Origin: Polyporus tsugae
Lineage: Eukaryota > Basidiomycota > Agaricomycetes > Polyporales > Polyporaceae
Direction: 5' to 3'
Assembly (NCBI GenBank): GCA_024305745.1
Contig: JAHRBS010000012.1
Coordinates: forward strand, 2,733,001 to 2,797,000
Length of the DNA stretch: 64,000 bases
The position numbers were made by a program, and so were the translations under genes. Below the pieces are notes generated by a model that made no database searches, was not told the origin of the DNA, and was given only the letters and a program-made list of their open reading frames with translations. This document shows positions 24,453 through 36,800 of the stretch, one piece after another. Each line of letters opens with the position of its first letter. Within the stretch, counting starts at the first letter, position 1.

Positions 24453-27400
24453 TGGCGTGACAGTGTGTCCTGTCCTGGATCAGCATGGAGAAGGAGAAGT
24501 TGAACTTGAAGGTCCCGTCCACTCTTTCAGACCCCATAGTTAACGTGCAAGATCGAATGTTTTTGCGCTTGTGGGTAGGGGAACTGAAGAGGTTGGCAGT
24601 CAGGAGCAAAGAGCGGAACCCCTTGTTACAAGCGCTGATCCACGGCAACGAGCGCCTCTAGTCAGCCGCACTGAAACTCGAAACTCAGCCTGAGAAGACC
24701 AACACGCCCTTATGTCATACAACTGTCGAAACAAACATGGGACACACTGAAATTGAAGGCTTCAGAAGCTTCGGAGAGTGGGCGACGCAACTCGCCACGC
24801 CGTCCGAGTCGTCATCCTGGCCCCAGGGGCCAGGTCAGCTGCCCCGCCGAGCACAAGACGCTGATCTAAGCCCCATTCCAGATGGGGCGCGCTGGCCGCG
24901 CTCTGTCGAACCTAGCCCTCTCTCTCTCTCTCTCTCTCTCCCACAATCACTGACAGCCAATATTGCCGACAATGACCAGCTGGATCTCTTGCGCTGATCA
25001 TCCACATACTCAGTAGTGACTCAGTCTCCTTGCTTAAGTTTATATCCGAGTGTATGAACGAATCCAGACTCCAAGGCTTCCTTCCCAAAACCTGAGGCGG
25101 CGATCAGCGCTCATGCAATTCCTCGTAACATGCTGTACGTCCCTCCCTCTCCTGCTCGCACGCATTTTTGCCGATTCATACATCGTGTTTGTGCTTAGTA
25201 CTAGTGCGATAGAGAGCATTTGGAAAATTGGGTGCTCCCCGCGCGCGTGTGTCAGGACTCGGATCCTAGCAGGGCGACCGACTAGATCTGGGGCGCGGTC
25301 GCAGGGCATTGGGTATGTCCCAGCAACGCGTGCCATGAATATGCCTGTTGCGGCGCTTGCGCTTTTGGACCTCAATGTTGCGTTTTTAGCACTATCTTGT
25401 GTGCACACAGACTCTGTCAACCCGGTCATGCTGCCCGGCCGCAGGCATGTATGTGCTTCTCAGCCTGCGATAGCTGGGTTCCGCGGTATGTCACTCTCGC
25501 CTTGGCTCGGTTTTGTTCCCCAGCCAAATCGCGCCATCGAAGGTGTTAACTTACCTCCTTCTAGTGTTTGTATTCGCCGCGTTCATCCTACTCCCAACCC
25601 TCTGCAGCTGAGAGATGCCCGTCCGCGAGAATAGCCGTTGGCGCTGGGGCGTGAGCCGCATTTCGTGTCGGATCGGGCACGTCACCGCCAACACCATCGC
25701 CAACATGCCTGCCGCTGCGATTTGTGGACATGCTCTTTGTCGTGCTCGCGTTCCTGGGCCTGACTTTCCTGAATGATGCGCCGTCCACCTTTCTTTCTCT
25801 CTTTTTTTGTTCTGTGCGCGCTGTATGCTCATGCGAAGACCCTGTTCGGTAGCGGGTATGGACGTACTCCTCTGGCGGCCCGAGTTGATGATCACGCCCA
25901 CTTGCGCTACGTGCCTCGCCGACTTTCCATCACCTCCCCTATCATAAAGGGCCTGAACGTCAATGTACATGCAGCTTCATTGTGTCCTCGGTCGCATCCT
26001 TCTCGCTCTCACGCGGTCCGGACCTGCGCTTGCATGTCAGTGGCGGCGGCGGTAGAATGAGGGAGGGCTTAACATTCGCTGCGGCTTCACCCCATGCTGA
26101 TGCTCCACTATCCTTCGCAGGGCGGTCAATGGAGGTTGGGCTCGGTCCCCGAATTCGACTCCGCAGCAACCCGATGCCCCGTCCACGTCAACATTGATGG
26201 GCCTTCAGCCCGTCTGTGTGGGGATCTCGACGCTCACCCACTCTCTTCGCACGCTGCGCGCGCGTCGGCTCGGCGGCTTTCCAGCATACGCCGGACCGGC
26301 GCTCTGCTCGCACCGTCCTCGCACTACGTCATCTGCCCGCCTTAACGCGTGCGCGTCCACTCCCGCAGTCTTAGCTGTTTCCGTCCGGAGAGGGCGCGTT
26401 TCGGCGTGACATTCGTCGACAGCCCGAGCTCCACTCCCGCGTCTAGTATGTTACTTATTTTAGGGTTCGGTGTATGTTACATAGGTAGAAGTTGAGGCCC
26501 AGCAGGAATCAGACTCGTCTCCCCGCTCTCTCTCTCTCTCTGTGAGCACCGCGCTCGTACCATCCGTCCGTCCGGCTGTTCGTCGATTCACATCGGGCCC
26601 GAGAGCCCTCGTCAGCTCGCCGTGAGCTTCCCGCACCGTGCGGGTACATTGGTCACTTGGTGTTCTTTTTGGTACGCCCGCACTTTGGACTAGGTCCCCT
26701 CCCCTCTCTGTGTGTGAGTTTGTTGTCCGATCTTTGCGGCCCCGAGCACCCGACAACTCCCTCCTTCTACCGCGGTCAGTAGATCTGCGGTTCTCCGCAG
26801 GTCTCCCGTACTGTATACATCAACGTCAAACCCGGAGGAGGAGTGCCGGACAACAAGTACCCCAAGGCAAGCGAACGTGCACTGTATCGTCATGTACGTC
26901 CTGGCTTTTCTGACCCATGTCGCACTTTGTCTGTGGTCATCTGTGCCCCTTGCGATAAACTCATTCCCTGGCACTTGCTCTCCTCGCGCTTGTATTTCCT
27001 TATTATTGCCGCAGGCAGCTCATCGAATCGTCTTCCTCCGGCTGTGCTACTTATTTGCTTGGCGCTCAGTGCCCCGAACCCATTGGTGGCCTTTAGGATC
27101 GGCAAGCTAATACTACGCCTACGCCGCACACCGCCCAGGACCTAGGGTGGGCATTGACCCAGAATACACCCTATACACCCCCATCCTAGACCGGCATCCA
27201 GTCGGACATCGCGCAGTGATCGTCAGCTTGTAGTGTGCATATCTGCTGGCATGAGGTAGTTTAGGTGCGTGGACATGACACTGATGGCATCTTTGCACAG
27301 TCCGAGTCGATTCGGAGCGACATGTGGAATGTTTACCGAGTATAGGCAGGGGTGCGCGCCTGCAACCGCGTTTTTGTGCCTTAATCGGAAGCCGGTGTCG

Positions 27401-27719
27401 AACTTTGGGGAGCTCTGTCTACGGCACAGCCTATGCATCCCGCAGCGATGTCGCTTGCCAAAAATTTTACAATGCGAGTCGTATTGCGGCAGGTGTCATG
27501 TGCGAGAGGAGTGGGCCTGACGTATTATGAAATGTTGCAGTGGCATAAGAAGGGGCGAGTCTGGCAGTGGGTTTTCCTTTTGGCGACATCCCTCTCCCCG
27601 TCCTTTCTGCTCGCATCACCTCCTCGACCAACAGTTCTACAGATGAGCTTATTGTCTGATACTCTAGCGTGTAGGCATCGTCTATTCTGGCGCATAGCCT
27701 GCAACAAGTGACTCAAAGC
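24453..27719. other. 3.3 kb gene-poor region, no gene recognised
   Basis: Only short competing ORFs are present. Several scraps translate to hydrophobic segments on the plus strand, for example LRFVDMLFVVLAFLGLTFL near 25.7 kb and YVLAFLTHVALCLWSSVPLA near 26.9 kb, so remnants of a membrane-protein gene are possible. I could not join them into a model. Confidence 0.35.
24918..24941. repeat. (CT)n microsatellite
   Basis: About twelve uninterrupted CT units. A shorter CT run lies near 26525-26541. Confidence 0.85.
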
Positions 27720-29559
27720 TCCCGTTCTTGGTCGCGCCTTCAGTTTATCTAACATCCAACTACTTCGGAATCTCTGCCCTAGGTAAGCTTTAACTATGCC
27801 TTGTTTTGTTTACAATTCTCACACCTATCACATGAAGTCGTAGTTCTGTATGACTGGGTGATCAATTTGCCTCGTGAGGTGGAAACATTTTGGAAGGGAG
27901 ATGCCAGCACGTTATCGACTTCCCTGTACTTCGCAACCCGATCGGTCTCTTTATCAATGGGCGCTCTGGAAGCGGTGGGACTAGCGCCGTGGTCGGATAA
28001 AGTATGTGCTCTTCACTTTCGATGTAAACCACCATAGCTCATTGACCGCATTACCTGCTATCACCCCATACTACTAAGGCATGAGTTACTTCATAAATAC
28101 TCCCCCGTATCTGTTGATAGCGATCCTCGGCGTAATTAGCTGCTCAAGGGGCACGTTGGCGAGTGTCGCCCTCGGCTGCGTGTCGTATATCCCGATTGCA
28201 GGTGAGTAAATTACATTCCCCCAGGCTGAGTTCGAGGCTGATCCTCAATCTGGAGTTTTCTCCGCATTGAGAGTGTACGCCTTGAGTAAACGATGGGTGC
28301 TATCATTGGTTATCTTTGGTTTCTTCTCCGTTCCGTCACCGACGCTGTATGTCAATGTTTCATCCCAACAAGTTCCCTACTACAGTGCTCATGACCTTAT
28401 CTTAATCTTTATTGGCAGGTGCGACTCAAATACCTGATGTCCTACGTTATGGAACCTATCACAGGATGCTCGGCCGTCGATAACACTCCGCCCGAGCTTA
28501 TTCTCATGTGCGTCAGTTTGTCTAACTGTTTACATTGGTTGTAAACTGACTTGATCGGGGCTGTGGAAGATGTCTGTGATCTAATAAACGGACGCTATGG
28601 TCGGAAGCTAACCCGCGCCGATAAGTTTTCATCACAACCCGCGTGTGTGCCGTCCTGGCCATCTTGGCAGACGCCTTGCTCCTCGCGATCACCTGGCGAG
28701 TCCTCAGACCATCTGGGCAACATGGAGTCGGTTTAAGTGATACAGGTCTGGTACATGTTATATTGCGTGATGGTTCGTCGAACATGCATTCCTCGGTGCA
28801 CCCCCGCTTGGATCTCAGGCTAACGCAACATCTCTAGGGGTGGTTTACTTTATGTGAGCACCGCATGCCACATCAACGACGGCGACGACTTACAGTCGCA
28901 ACGCGCAGTTTACTGATGATACTAAATGCCACGGACCTCATTTTCATCACCTACGCGGTAAGTCCTACTCGGCGAGCTACCCGTTCGAATCTTCGGAGCA
29001 CCCAACGTGATTCTAATCATTTGAGTTCGCTCAAGATAATCAGAGCTACGAGCGGTATCAGCGACTCGGAGATGGACACCATGGCGGCGATATCAGTCTT
29101 CCAGACATTGTAAGTACTAGATTCCCCCAAGTGCCGCTGAGCGTCCCTTAGAGTCGGAACCTAATCCACACCTTCCACGAACCCAGCCTCCCACCTGTGC
29201 TTGTGTCGCGGTTCCTCCTCGACCTTCAGGAGGCCCACTAGCGAAAGGTCGTCGTCCTGGGCTTCGAGAGCCCGCTGCATGCAAGTTCGGGTTCAAGCTC
29301 GTTCGACGACTGTGTCAGTCGCAGCGCGAGTAGGATCGTGTTTGCGCCGACTCTCGGTGCGCTCGGTGCCACCATCGACCCTTTGGACTGGGATCCGAGT
29401 CTGCTGAATGACGACAAGGAAGGCGCGCACGCCACCTTCCGAGCGAGGTGCGGCATCCCCATCGCGCGAGATGGATCCGCGCAAGGTCCGCCTCTACCCG
29501 AGATCCGGGACGAGCACATCTCCTCGCTTAAGGGCCATCGGGTCTTCACGAGCCAATGA
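27720..29559 (+). pseudogene. DUF6533-type multi-pass membrane protein gene, apparently decayed
   Basis: Exon pieces on the plus strand match the agaricomycete DUF6533 seven-helix family. Pieces are: SNYFGISAL up to 27782, joined in phase to VVVLYDWVINLPREVETFWKG (27838-28001); SCSRGTLASVALGCVSYIPIA ending at 28200; FSALRVYALSKRWVLSLVIF near 28254-28340; a GCSAVDNTPPELILM exon near 28421-28508; AVLAILADALLLAITWRVL near 28650-28705; and LPPVLVSRFLLDLQEAH near 29190-29238. An in-frame TAG at 29239 follows, yet the frame continues in family-like tail sequence (RIVFAPTLGALGATI). No clean splice joins the second and third pieces, and no start codon was found. Function of the family is unknown. The gene may be a pseudogene or a truncated, poorly modelled gene. 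Confidence 0.55.
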
Positions 29560-32500
29560 GCAGGGTGACCTGGTCACACAAGGTCTGAAGCTGAAGTGGT
29601 GAACCGTCAAACGGATCTGTACGTATACAGCATTTAGGTTCCTGTTCGCTTCCCCCTTTACCCCCTGTGCTCTCATTAACCAGTGCATTTGAAGGGTTCC
29701 CAGAGTCGAGCTGCGGCGCCGGTCGAGCTGTCTGCTCCTCTCCCGGGTTCTGGATGCTCTTCGGAAGCGAGGCGTTGGTGGACGTTAACCGCCTACTACT
29801 GCGACGATGTTCCATGTTACTCGCACCCCTGTTCAGCCCTGCGCTCCACCTCGAATGGAAGTTCAGGCCCAGTGAGAACCCCTCCCATTTCCGGCCTTTG
29901 TAATCTTTTCCCGTCGAATATATCTGTAGTATTTGGCTGTATTTAGCGGGAAAAGACGGGAATGATCACATTCGGAGAGAAAAAGCCATTTGGGGGCCTT
30001 CGCATTTTGCTGTATATTGTTATCTTTTTCGTTCAAAACTGCTCCGTTTCCCGCTGTCTGCTCACCACAAAAAGATAGGAAAGGCTCTCAATTGATCCAG
30101 GAAGCCTCCGACGCTCCGCTCATCTCGCACTATTCGGTACGTTGAATGCACTCTATTGGGGCCACCAAAAATAGATACAGGCGGTGCTACTGGTACTGGT
30201 ACGAATCCGCGTGCCGCGTACGTCCTACGAGCTCGCGCGCCAGCCCCGCTCCCCCGTGCTCCCCTCTACGCCTCCTCCGTAAGCTCACATGCCCCGCGCC
30301 CACCGGCCCATGCTCCAATCCCGCCCGCGAGTGCTCCACACAGATGCTCCTGCCAAGCAGCCTGCACCATCAAATAGCATTAGTCAGCTTGCGCGCGTCA
30401 TCCTCCTACCCTACTGATCTGCGTACCTCTTGTCTTACAGCGGCGCGCGCATGGTCGGCAGAGCGAAGCGCATGGTGGGAGAGAGAACGCGAGGGGAGCG
30501 CGCCAGGGGGGAGATGGTGGGGGAAAGCAAGAAGTGGGTGAAGGGAAGGACGATGTTCCCCCATCTTAAATATGTCGGGGATGCCGATGACGTCATGAGC
30601 AGTGTGTTGGTGGCGGGATCGGGCAGTCGACAGTGGACACAGGTTGGGGCAAGGCGGATAGAAGTAAATTACAACACATGAACCTGGTGTTATACTATAA
30701 GTTTCGACATCAGACGCATCAAGCGCCCGGAGTAGTTCTACAAATTGAGACGAAGTTGCTATATAAAGTCACCCAAACTACAACTAAGTAGATGGCTTCG
30801 ATCCGAAATTAGACCCACCAAGCGCCGAGATTGGGAGGCAAAAGATCCCAATTGCTCAAATTGGCTCCCAATCGCTGGCAATGGGTGGGGTTCTCACTGG
30901 GGTTCAGGCCTCAGGGTATACAATGTCGCAATCGATCTTTATACCGCGAACTATAGGTACATGAATGCAGTCTGCCTGCACAGGGATCATCGGGACGTGG
31001 GCAGTACTAGTGCGACGCGTAATTACATCGAGATGCACGCCGGTCTGCAAACCCGAACAGGATCGCCGCCTACTAGTACCTGCATGCACACCCACGATGC
31101 ACGTAAGTACATCCCCCTGCAGCGCATGCCGGCACATCGTGCGACCATCCACCGGCAGTTGAGCGGCTTTGCAATCGATCTCGCCTGCAGCAAGCCAGTG
31201 CCCTCGGTAGTCACTATCTTGCCGCCATCTCGCGAAAACGGCGCATAACAAGTTCAACTTGGACGCCGGAGAAGGCGGGAAGTTACCCCGCACGGGGTGG
31301 CAGCGATACATATTCCACGTTGCCGAACGTCGACCGACGTACATGACGAGTCCAAAGCCAAAGATGCCTGGGTACATGGGAACTCGAGCGCGGGGGAGCC
31401 GAACGCGTGCTTCGGAGATGGCAGATAAGCTTCGGGCTCCATCCCGCTGACTCGTGCCACCGCCTCCCGGTTATCAGCCTTCGGGGGGCCACCACGCCTG
31501 CATGGTTCCACCTTCGCCTCCTTCATGAATCGAGGTTTGGCGGTTGACGCCCCTGCGTGTACTGGGTCGGGTGTAGGCCATTCCGTCGGTGTTCTCTTCG
31601 GGACGCTGGGGAACTACAGTTGGAACTGGGCGAGCGCTCCGTACAGTTCGAGACGTGCTGCGGTGCCTTTCCCGCGAGCGAATGAGATTCGATCTGCATG
31701 TCGTGACCCCGCATGTGTCCTCCCGAGTCCCCCGCAAAGAATGAATATGTATTGAGTCGAGGACACTGGTTTGACCTGCCGCAGTGACTATCGAGACCGC
31801 GAACGTTTCCTGTGAGGATGCGCGATGGTGAACGTGTCCGAGTTCGCCGGATGTAGAACGACATATGGCCATGGGTGGGGGGTGCGCGATGGCACTATTA
31901 GAGTGGCGATGGTTTCAGAAGGTGGCGCGAGCCCCACCCTTGGGAGCTGGCATTGTCGCGAGCTATCTGGACAACTGGCGCTAGGCTGTTCAGCGCAATT
32001 CGCGACAGCGGATGCGGCGGTGAGAAAGGAAGCGAACCTACCTAGACGAGGGCCCGGTCGGCGAGTGGTCGGCGAAGCCCTGCTGCAGCAAAGCGGCAGT
32101 GCGATCCTACTGTAGAAGGGCAGACGCCTGGACGTCGGAGGCTGTGATTCTGATCCAAGAACTCAATCCAACGACCTCCAACGACCCGTTCCAGGAGCAC
32201 GAGCGGGGCGCGAGGCCTGTCAGTATGGCCAACAGATAAGATGCCTTGCACGGAAGACACACTCCGTAGGTAGTCACAGGGCCGGATTTCGTGTGTGGCC
32301 GGGAGCCAGCCTAGCAGACCTAGCTTCTCTTCGAAGGTTCAGTATGGGAGAAGGTGGCCATGGGATACAGTGCTTTCGCCGAGCGGGGGAGATGTGCGCC
32401 TGACGTGCGCTGTATATGTGGAGGAGTGGTGGTCGAGATCTTGGCAAGCGAGACGAGTCTAGAGCCTTGGGGGCTCTTCGGCGTCACGGCGAGCTCGGAG

Positions 32501-32777
32501 GGCTGCTCTCGGCAGAAATAGCGACAATAGGACGCTGTACTCGGTGTCGATGGGTGTAACGGGCGCAAATGAGATCCACGAGCAAGAAAAAGCAGAAACA
32601 AAGGCGGCGAGAGAGGACGGAGCTTGAAGAGAATTACAGGGTCGTCATGCACGTGTGGATCGGGGTCCGCACCGGCGTGCTGGGCGGGCGGAGGCGCCTT
32701 CATTCATCCCACGGCGGCTGGTCCACGGCGCCTGTTTTATACTCACCTTCTCCCCCTTTCTGTCGTTTCCCCCTCCC
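29560..32777. other. 3.2 kb without recognised genes
   Basis: Short ORFs on both strands compete and none shows family motifs. No inverted repeat or RNA gene was spotted. The last 200 bp are the promoter of the phosphatase gene. Confidence 0.35.
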
Positions 32778-32784
32778 TTATAAG
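32778..32784 (+). promoter_or_regulatory. TATA box of the dual-specificity phosphatase gene
   Basis: TTATAAG 79-85 nt upstream of the start codon, preceded by a pyrimidine-rich tract. Confidence 0.5.
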
Positions 32785-32862
32785 CGGCCTGGCTCACGAC
32801 TTTTACGACCGACAGACGACCCCACAAGTCCAGATACACTAAACAAGCATACACTCTTCGCC

Positions 32863-33591
32863 ATGTCTCTCGCATTCGAGCTATCTCGCTCCTCTCTCCG
32901 ACGACAGGCGACGGAGAACAACAGTGGCCACTGTATCTCCCTTCTCCCCACACGGGCCTCGTCCTCAACTACTCCGCCCTCCCCCACCGTCAAGGCGTCC
33001 AGACCGCGCCGCCCCAAACCGATCCCCAACTCATACTGGGCCACTCCCTATCTCGTTGCGTGCGAGTTTCCCTATTGCCCGCTGACGCCCGCCCAGATGG
33101 CGCAGAAGCGGACAAAGCAGAAGCTCGACGCCCTCCTCATCGCAGGCGTCCGCACATTCATCGACCTCACAGAGCCCCACGAGCTCTTCCCGTACTCGCC
33201 TCACCTCACAGAGCGCTGTGCGCTCGTCGGCATCGACCCCCGCGAGGTCGAGTATCACAACTTCCCCATCCGCGACCGCTCCCTCCCCGACTCGGTCGAC
33301 TTCGTCCGCTGCATCATGGACGTCCTCCGCGACAACGAGAGTAGGGGCCGCATCAGTGCTGTGCACTGTCGCGGCGGCATTGGCCGCACGGGCCTCATCG
33401 TCGGATGCTGGTTCGTCGAGTGCGGCATCGCCAAGGACGGCGACGACGCGCTCCGGATGATCGCAGAGGAGTGGAAGACGGTCGAGAAGTGCAAGCGGTA
33501 CCCGCTCAGCCCCGAGACCGGGCCCCAGCACGAGTACGTGCGTACGTTTGAGCGCGCGGCGTGGATCGATGAGAAGCACGAAGTGCTCTGA
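32863..33591 (+). CDS. Dual-specificity / tyrosine-phosphatase-like protein
   Basis: Cysteine-dependent phosphatase. A single exon encodes 242 residues. The P-loop HCRGGIGRTG is at 168-177, fitting CX5R with catalytic Cys169 and Arg175. A likely general acid, Asp138, sits 31 residues earlier in FPIRDRSLPD. The fold before it shows the usual beta strands (LLIAGVRTFIDLTEP). The first 55 residues are Ser/Thr/Pro/Arg-rich and probably disordered. The frame is open upstream to 32569, but the ATG at 32863 follows the TATA box at proper spacing and starts a normal reading. No intron is needed, unlike nearly all neighbours. The substrate (protein, lipid or RNA 5' end) cannot be told. Confidence 0.88.
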   Translation: MSLAFELSRSSLRRQATENNSGHCISLLPTRASSSTTPPSPTVKASRPRRPKPIPNSYWATPYLVACEFPYCPLTPAQMAQKRTKQKLDALLIAGVRTFIDLTEPHELFPYSPHLTERCALVGIDPREVEYHNFPIRDRSLPDSVDFVRCIMDVLRDNESRGRISAVHCRGGIGRTGLIVGCWFVECGIAKDGDDALRMIAEEWKTVEKCKRYPLSPETGPQHEYVRTFERAAWIDEKHEVL

Positions 33592-36500
33592 ATGGCGGAT
33601 CGTCGGTGCGTCTCCTCCCTCTCTCTCTCTCTTTGCCTATCTCGTCGTACCCGCGGCTCATCCTATTTGATTTGTTCCTTCTACGGGTAGCCTTTACGTT
33701 CTTTTCAGTGTCACGCCCTCACGTCTTCATGCCCCCACGCGCCCAGATGATGAACACCTATCCCGCCCATCGGTTCCGCCGTTTATCACGCTCTCACACA
33801 TCAATCTGCGCACGCTGTATAAGTTATCCCGCCATTGTCACGCTATTTTCTTGGTAGCTCTCTCGCCCATCCTTTTGGAAGCTCGGACATGCGGCTTTCC
33901 GTCCCCGTCTCCGTCTCCGTCCCCGTCCTCGTCTTGTGCTCATATGTCTCTGGTAGATCAGGCTCGGACCATCCATTCATCTCATCCCCTTGTACATACA
34001 TACCAGTCTCCGTTTCCCCCGTCCGTCCGTTAATATTCCGGTCTGTAGCAGTTTTTCGCTCGTCTCCTTCACGCACATCGTCTCTGCTCGCGTTCTGCAA
34101 TATGCACTAGGCATATCCATAGGCTTAGACGTAACGTACCGTACATATTCCGTATTGCTTCCCCAATGACTCGGCCACGGTACATCAGTATAGTCGCTTC
34201 TGTACTGGTTAATGCATCATCTGTGAATACCCGGACCCGGACCTGGAGAAGGCTCATTGATAAGTATGTGCGATGAGGTCGCCATGTATGCGGCTGCCGC
34301 CTGCGGTCAGTTGAGGCAACGAGGTGAGAGGTATCCGTCGCATGCTCCGTATTTCGTCCGCTGACTGGCATGTATACGTAGACTATGTATGCTGCAGTGC
34401 ATCGTCCCGGACGTCTTCTGGGGACATATCTGCCGAGTGACAGCATCCTGCATAAGTATGGACATACTGACCTCCGTATGTATGCGTGTGTTACGGTGCG
34501 TGTATGTTGCACGTCGCCGAGTCGCGAGCCGAACATTTGCAAGGATTGCATCCTCATTTGTTCACAGATAGTATCCACGGACCATCACTGGTAAGTATGT
34601 TAGATCGGCTACTGCAGCGGCAGATTCGCTAACTATCCTGGAAGTAGGTTTCTTCCGCAGTGCACCTGGGGAACTGGCTCGGGCCTCAGGCCTCATGATC
34701 AGTGGCAGGCATTCGGGAGTCGGAACGCTCGGAGGTCGGTACGGACTGCGGAGGGGCCGTTTCTGCAGGGGAGTCGATGCTTGCTTGAAGACCGAAGTTG
34801 CAGCAAGCTCTGTTCGGTAGTGCGACTTCGTACGGACCGTGCGCGTGAGTCCTCCTTTCTGTCTTGGCGGAGGAGGCCCGAGTTCTGCCTTTTCTGTGGT
34901 TCGAAGCGGGAGAACTTGAAAGTGCTGGGGCTATCGATCCGGATTCCGCGCTGTGACTCGGCCAGCTGATGACGGCGAGGTCCGAGCACGTGGGTTCAGG
35001 GAGCCTGTATTGTACCGGCGACGAACGGATCTAACTCGAGTATGAAGTATCTCGTTCTCGTCTTTGCCAGCCGGTCACCACTGGAATTATTGGAGGAGGA
35101 TAACGATTCTCGAGCCACGCGCAGAAGCCTGGTGTGCAGAACGGTAATACCGGCAGTGGACGGGGTTCATGCGGCAGGTATGTTTTGTGCCACTGCTCTC
35201 TTGCCCTGGGATGCGTCTTCTTACCTCCCATCAACATAAGCTTCTCGCATGTCGTTGATATCGATCAACTTAGGGGTATGTCACGGCGCTGTATATCAGT
35301 TCGATCTTCTCTAGACCACAAAGACAGCCTCGCCGGCACTGGTATGCCACACATATCCGTCCACGAACCAGCCACTCGGAATAGAAGCACTTTGAAGCAC
35401 TGTTCGCGTAGTGGTTAAATGGGGGCCTACCAGTTTGGATATCCGAAGAGTGGCGCAGTAGCGTCTTTTGTCGGCGACCCCGACCGGGTGACTTCAACGT
35501 GAAGGCAGACCGAATAGTGGCACGACGTCCGACTGGATGCTTCTACCCAAACTCGGGCCATGTCTGGACGTTGTTCCCGTCGGAAGCTTCCCATGTGCAG
35601 TGCACGCCTGGTTCTGCGCTCGCTAGGCCTACTTATCTGTCACTGTCCTCAGCTACCCAGTGAAGGTCAGTCATCGCGATATCCCTTCCGAGCCACTGTG
35701 TTCCAAAGTGAGAAGTGAGGGGGTGCCCAAACGTGGAGAGACGACCCTAACCTGTATGGCAATTCCGAGGTTCCGAACTTTAAAGGAGTATCTTGAACTT
35801 TTGGGGTTGCCCTTTTCGGCGGGTCGTCCTACGATCTCTTGCGTTTGTCACAGAAGCACCCGACTCAGGTGAAGGGTGTTGCGTAGCACGTATATAAAGG
35901 TGAACTCCTTGAACGCCCCACCTACCCATCTTTCCCCTCCTCCCGTCTCCACAGCATTGCCGGCGCCGTTTGTCCCCGTCCATCGAAGCTCAAGTCCTCC
36001 GATTTCCCCAATCTCTTATGAGGATGTACGAGTTTCTGCCCGGGTATATGGGTCATTTAGACTTGAATGCGTGCTCTAACCAAGGTCTGTAGATCCCCGT
36101 GGCGTGCCCTCAGCCACTGGCCCTTGCAGCCGAATAAGAGAGAGATGCATGCTGCCTCCCCCAGGCGCCCTCTTCCCTGTTGAAGCGCCAACGCCCACAC
36201 CGCGGTCCCGTGACAAACGCGTTGTTTGGGGGTGTTATGACGGTACGCGGTTGAGTTCTCATGCGACGCCCACAGAACCAAGCCCTCGTGTTGATCCATG
36301 TTCGGCTTCCCATACCCAGAGCGTCTCGAGCATCCACCTTTCCTCGCCCCTCGACGCATCCGATTCTCTCAGTCCAAGGATCCCCATCCTTCGGCCTCTG
36401 GTTTCTCAGGTTCGTTTCTCCCGGGTGCGGTGGAGGAGCTTAGTTGGCAAAGTGACCTTGCGAAGGTAGCAAGGTGAGTACTTCCTTCTTTCGCTCTCTA

Positions 36501-36800
36501 CGTTGTGCTCAAGTTGTCGAGCAGCGGTAAGTAGCCAGCCCAAGAAACAGCAAGTATTCCAGCAAATTCGACAGCAAGTAACGAGCCTACGAGTCTCCGA
36601 CCTCTCTCGGTTTTCGACACGCCAGGCATCGCCCACTCACGTATATATCACGACTGCACATACGCTCTCCGTTTTCCATCTCAATTATTCTAACGACCTG
36701 ACGCGATCAACGCGACCAACGATTCTGTTGTATTCACGACTCTGAACGGTATCATTCAATTCACGAAACCCGACTACGACGAGCAACGAGCATAAGAAAG
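33592..36800. other. 3.2 kb without recognised genes
   Basis: Starts with a CT-rich 3' flank (33618-33636) and continues as short competing ORFs. The last 350 bp are AC/AT-rich and hold a TATATA at 36642-36647, 154 nt before the start of the next gene, which may be its core promoter. Confidence 0.35.

Noticed and set aside
25050..25634. 194-codon plus-strand ORF
   Set aside because: No recognisable domain. Composition changes along its length and no splice or promoter context supports it. Mentioned only as possible membrane-gene debris.
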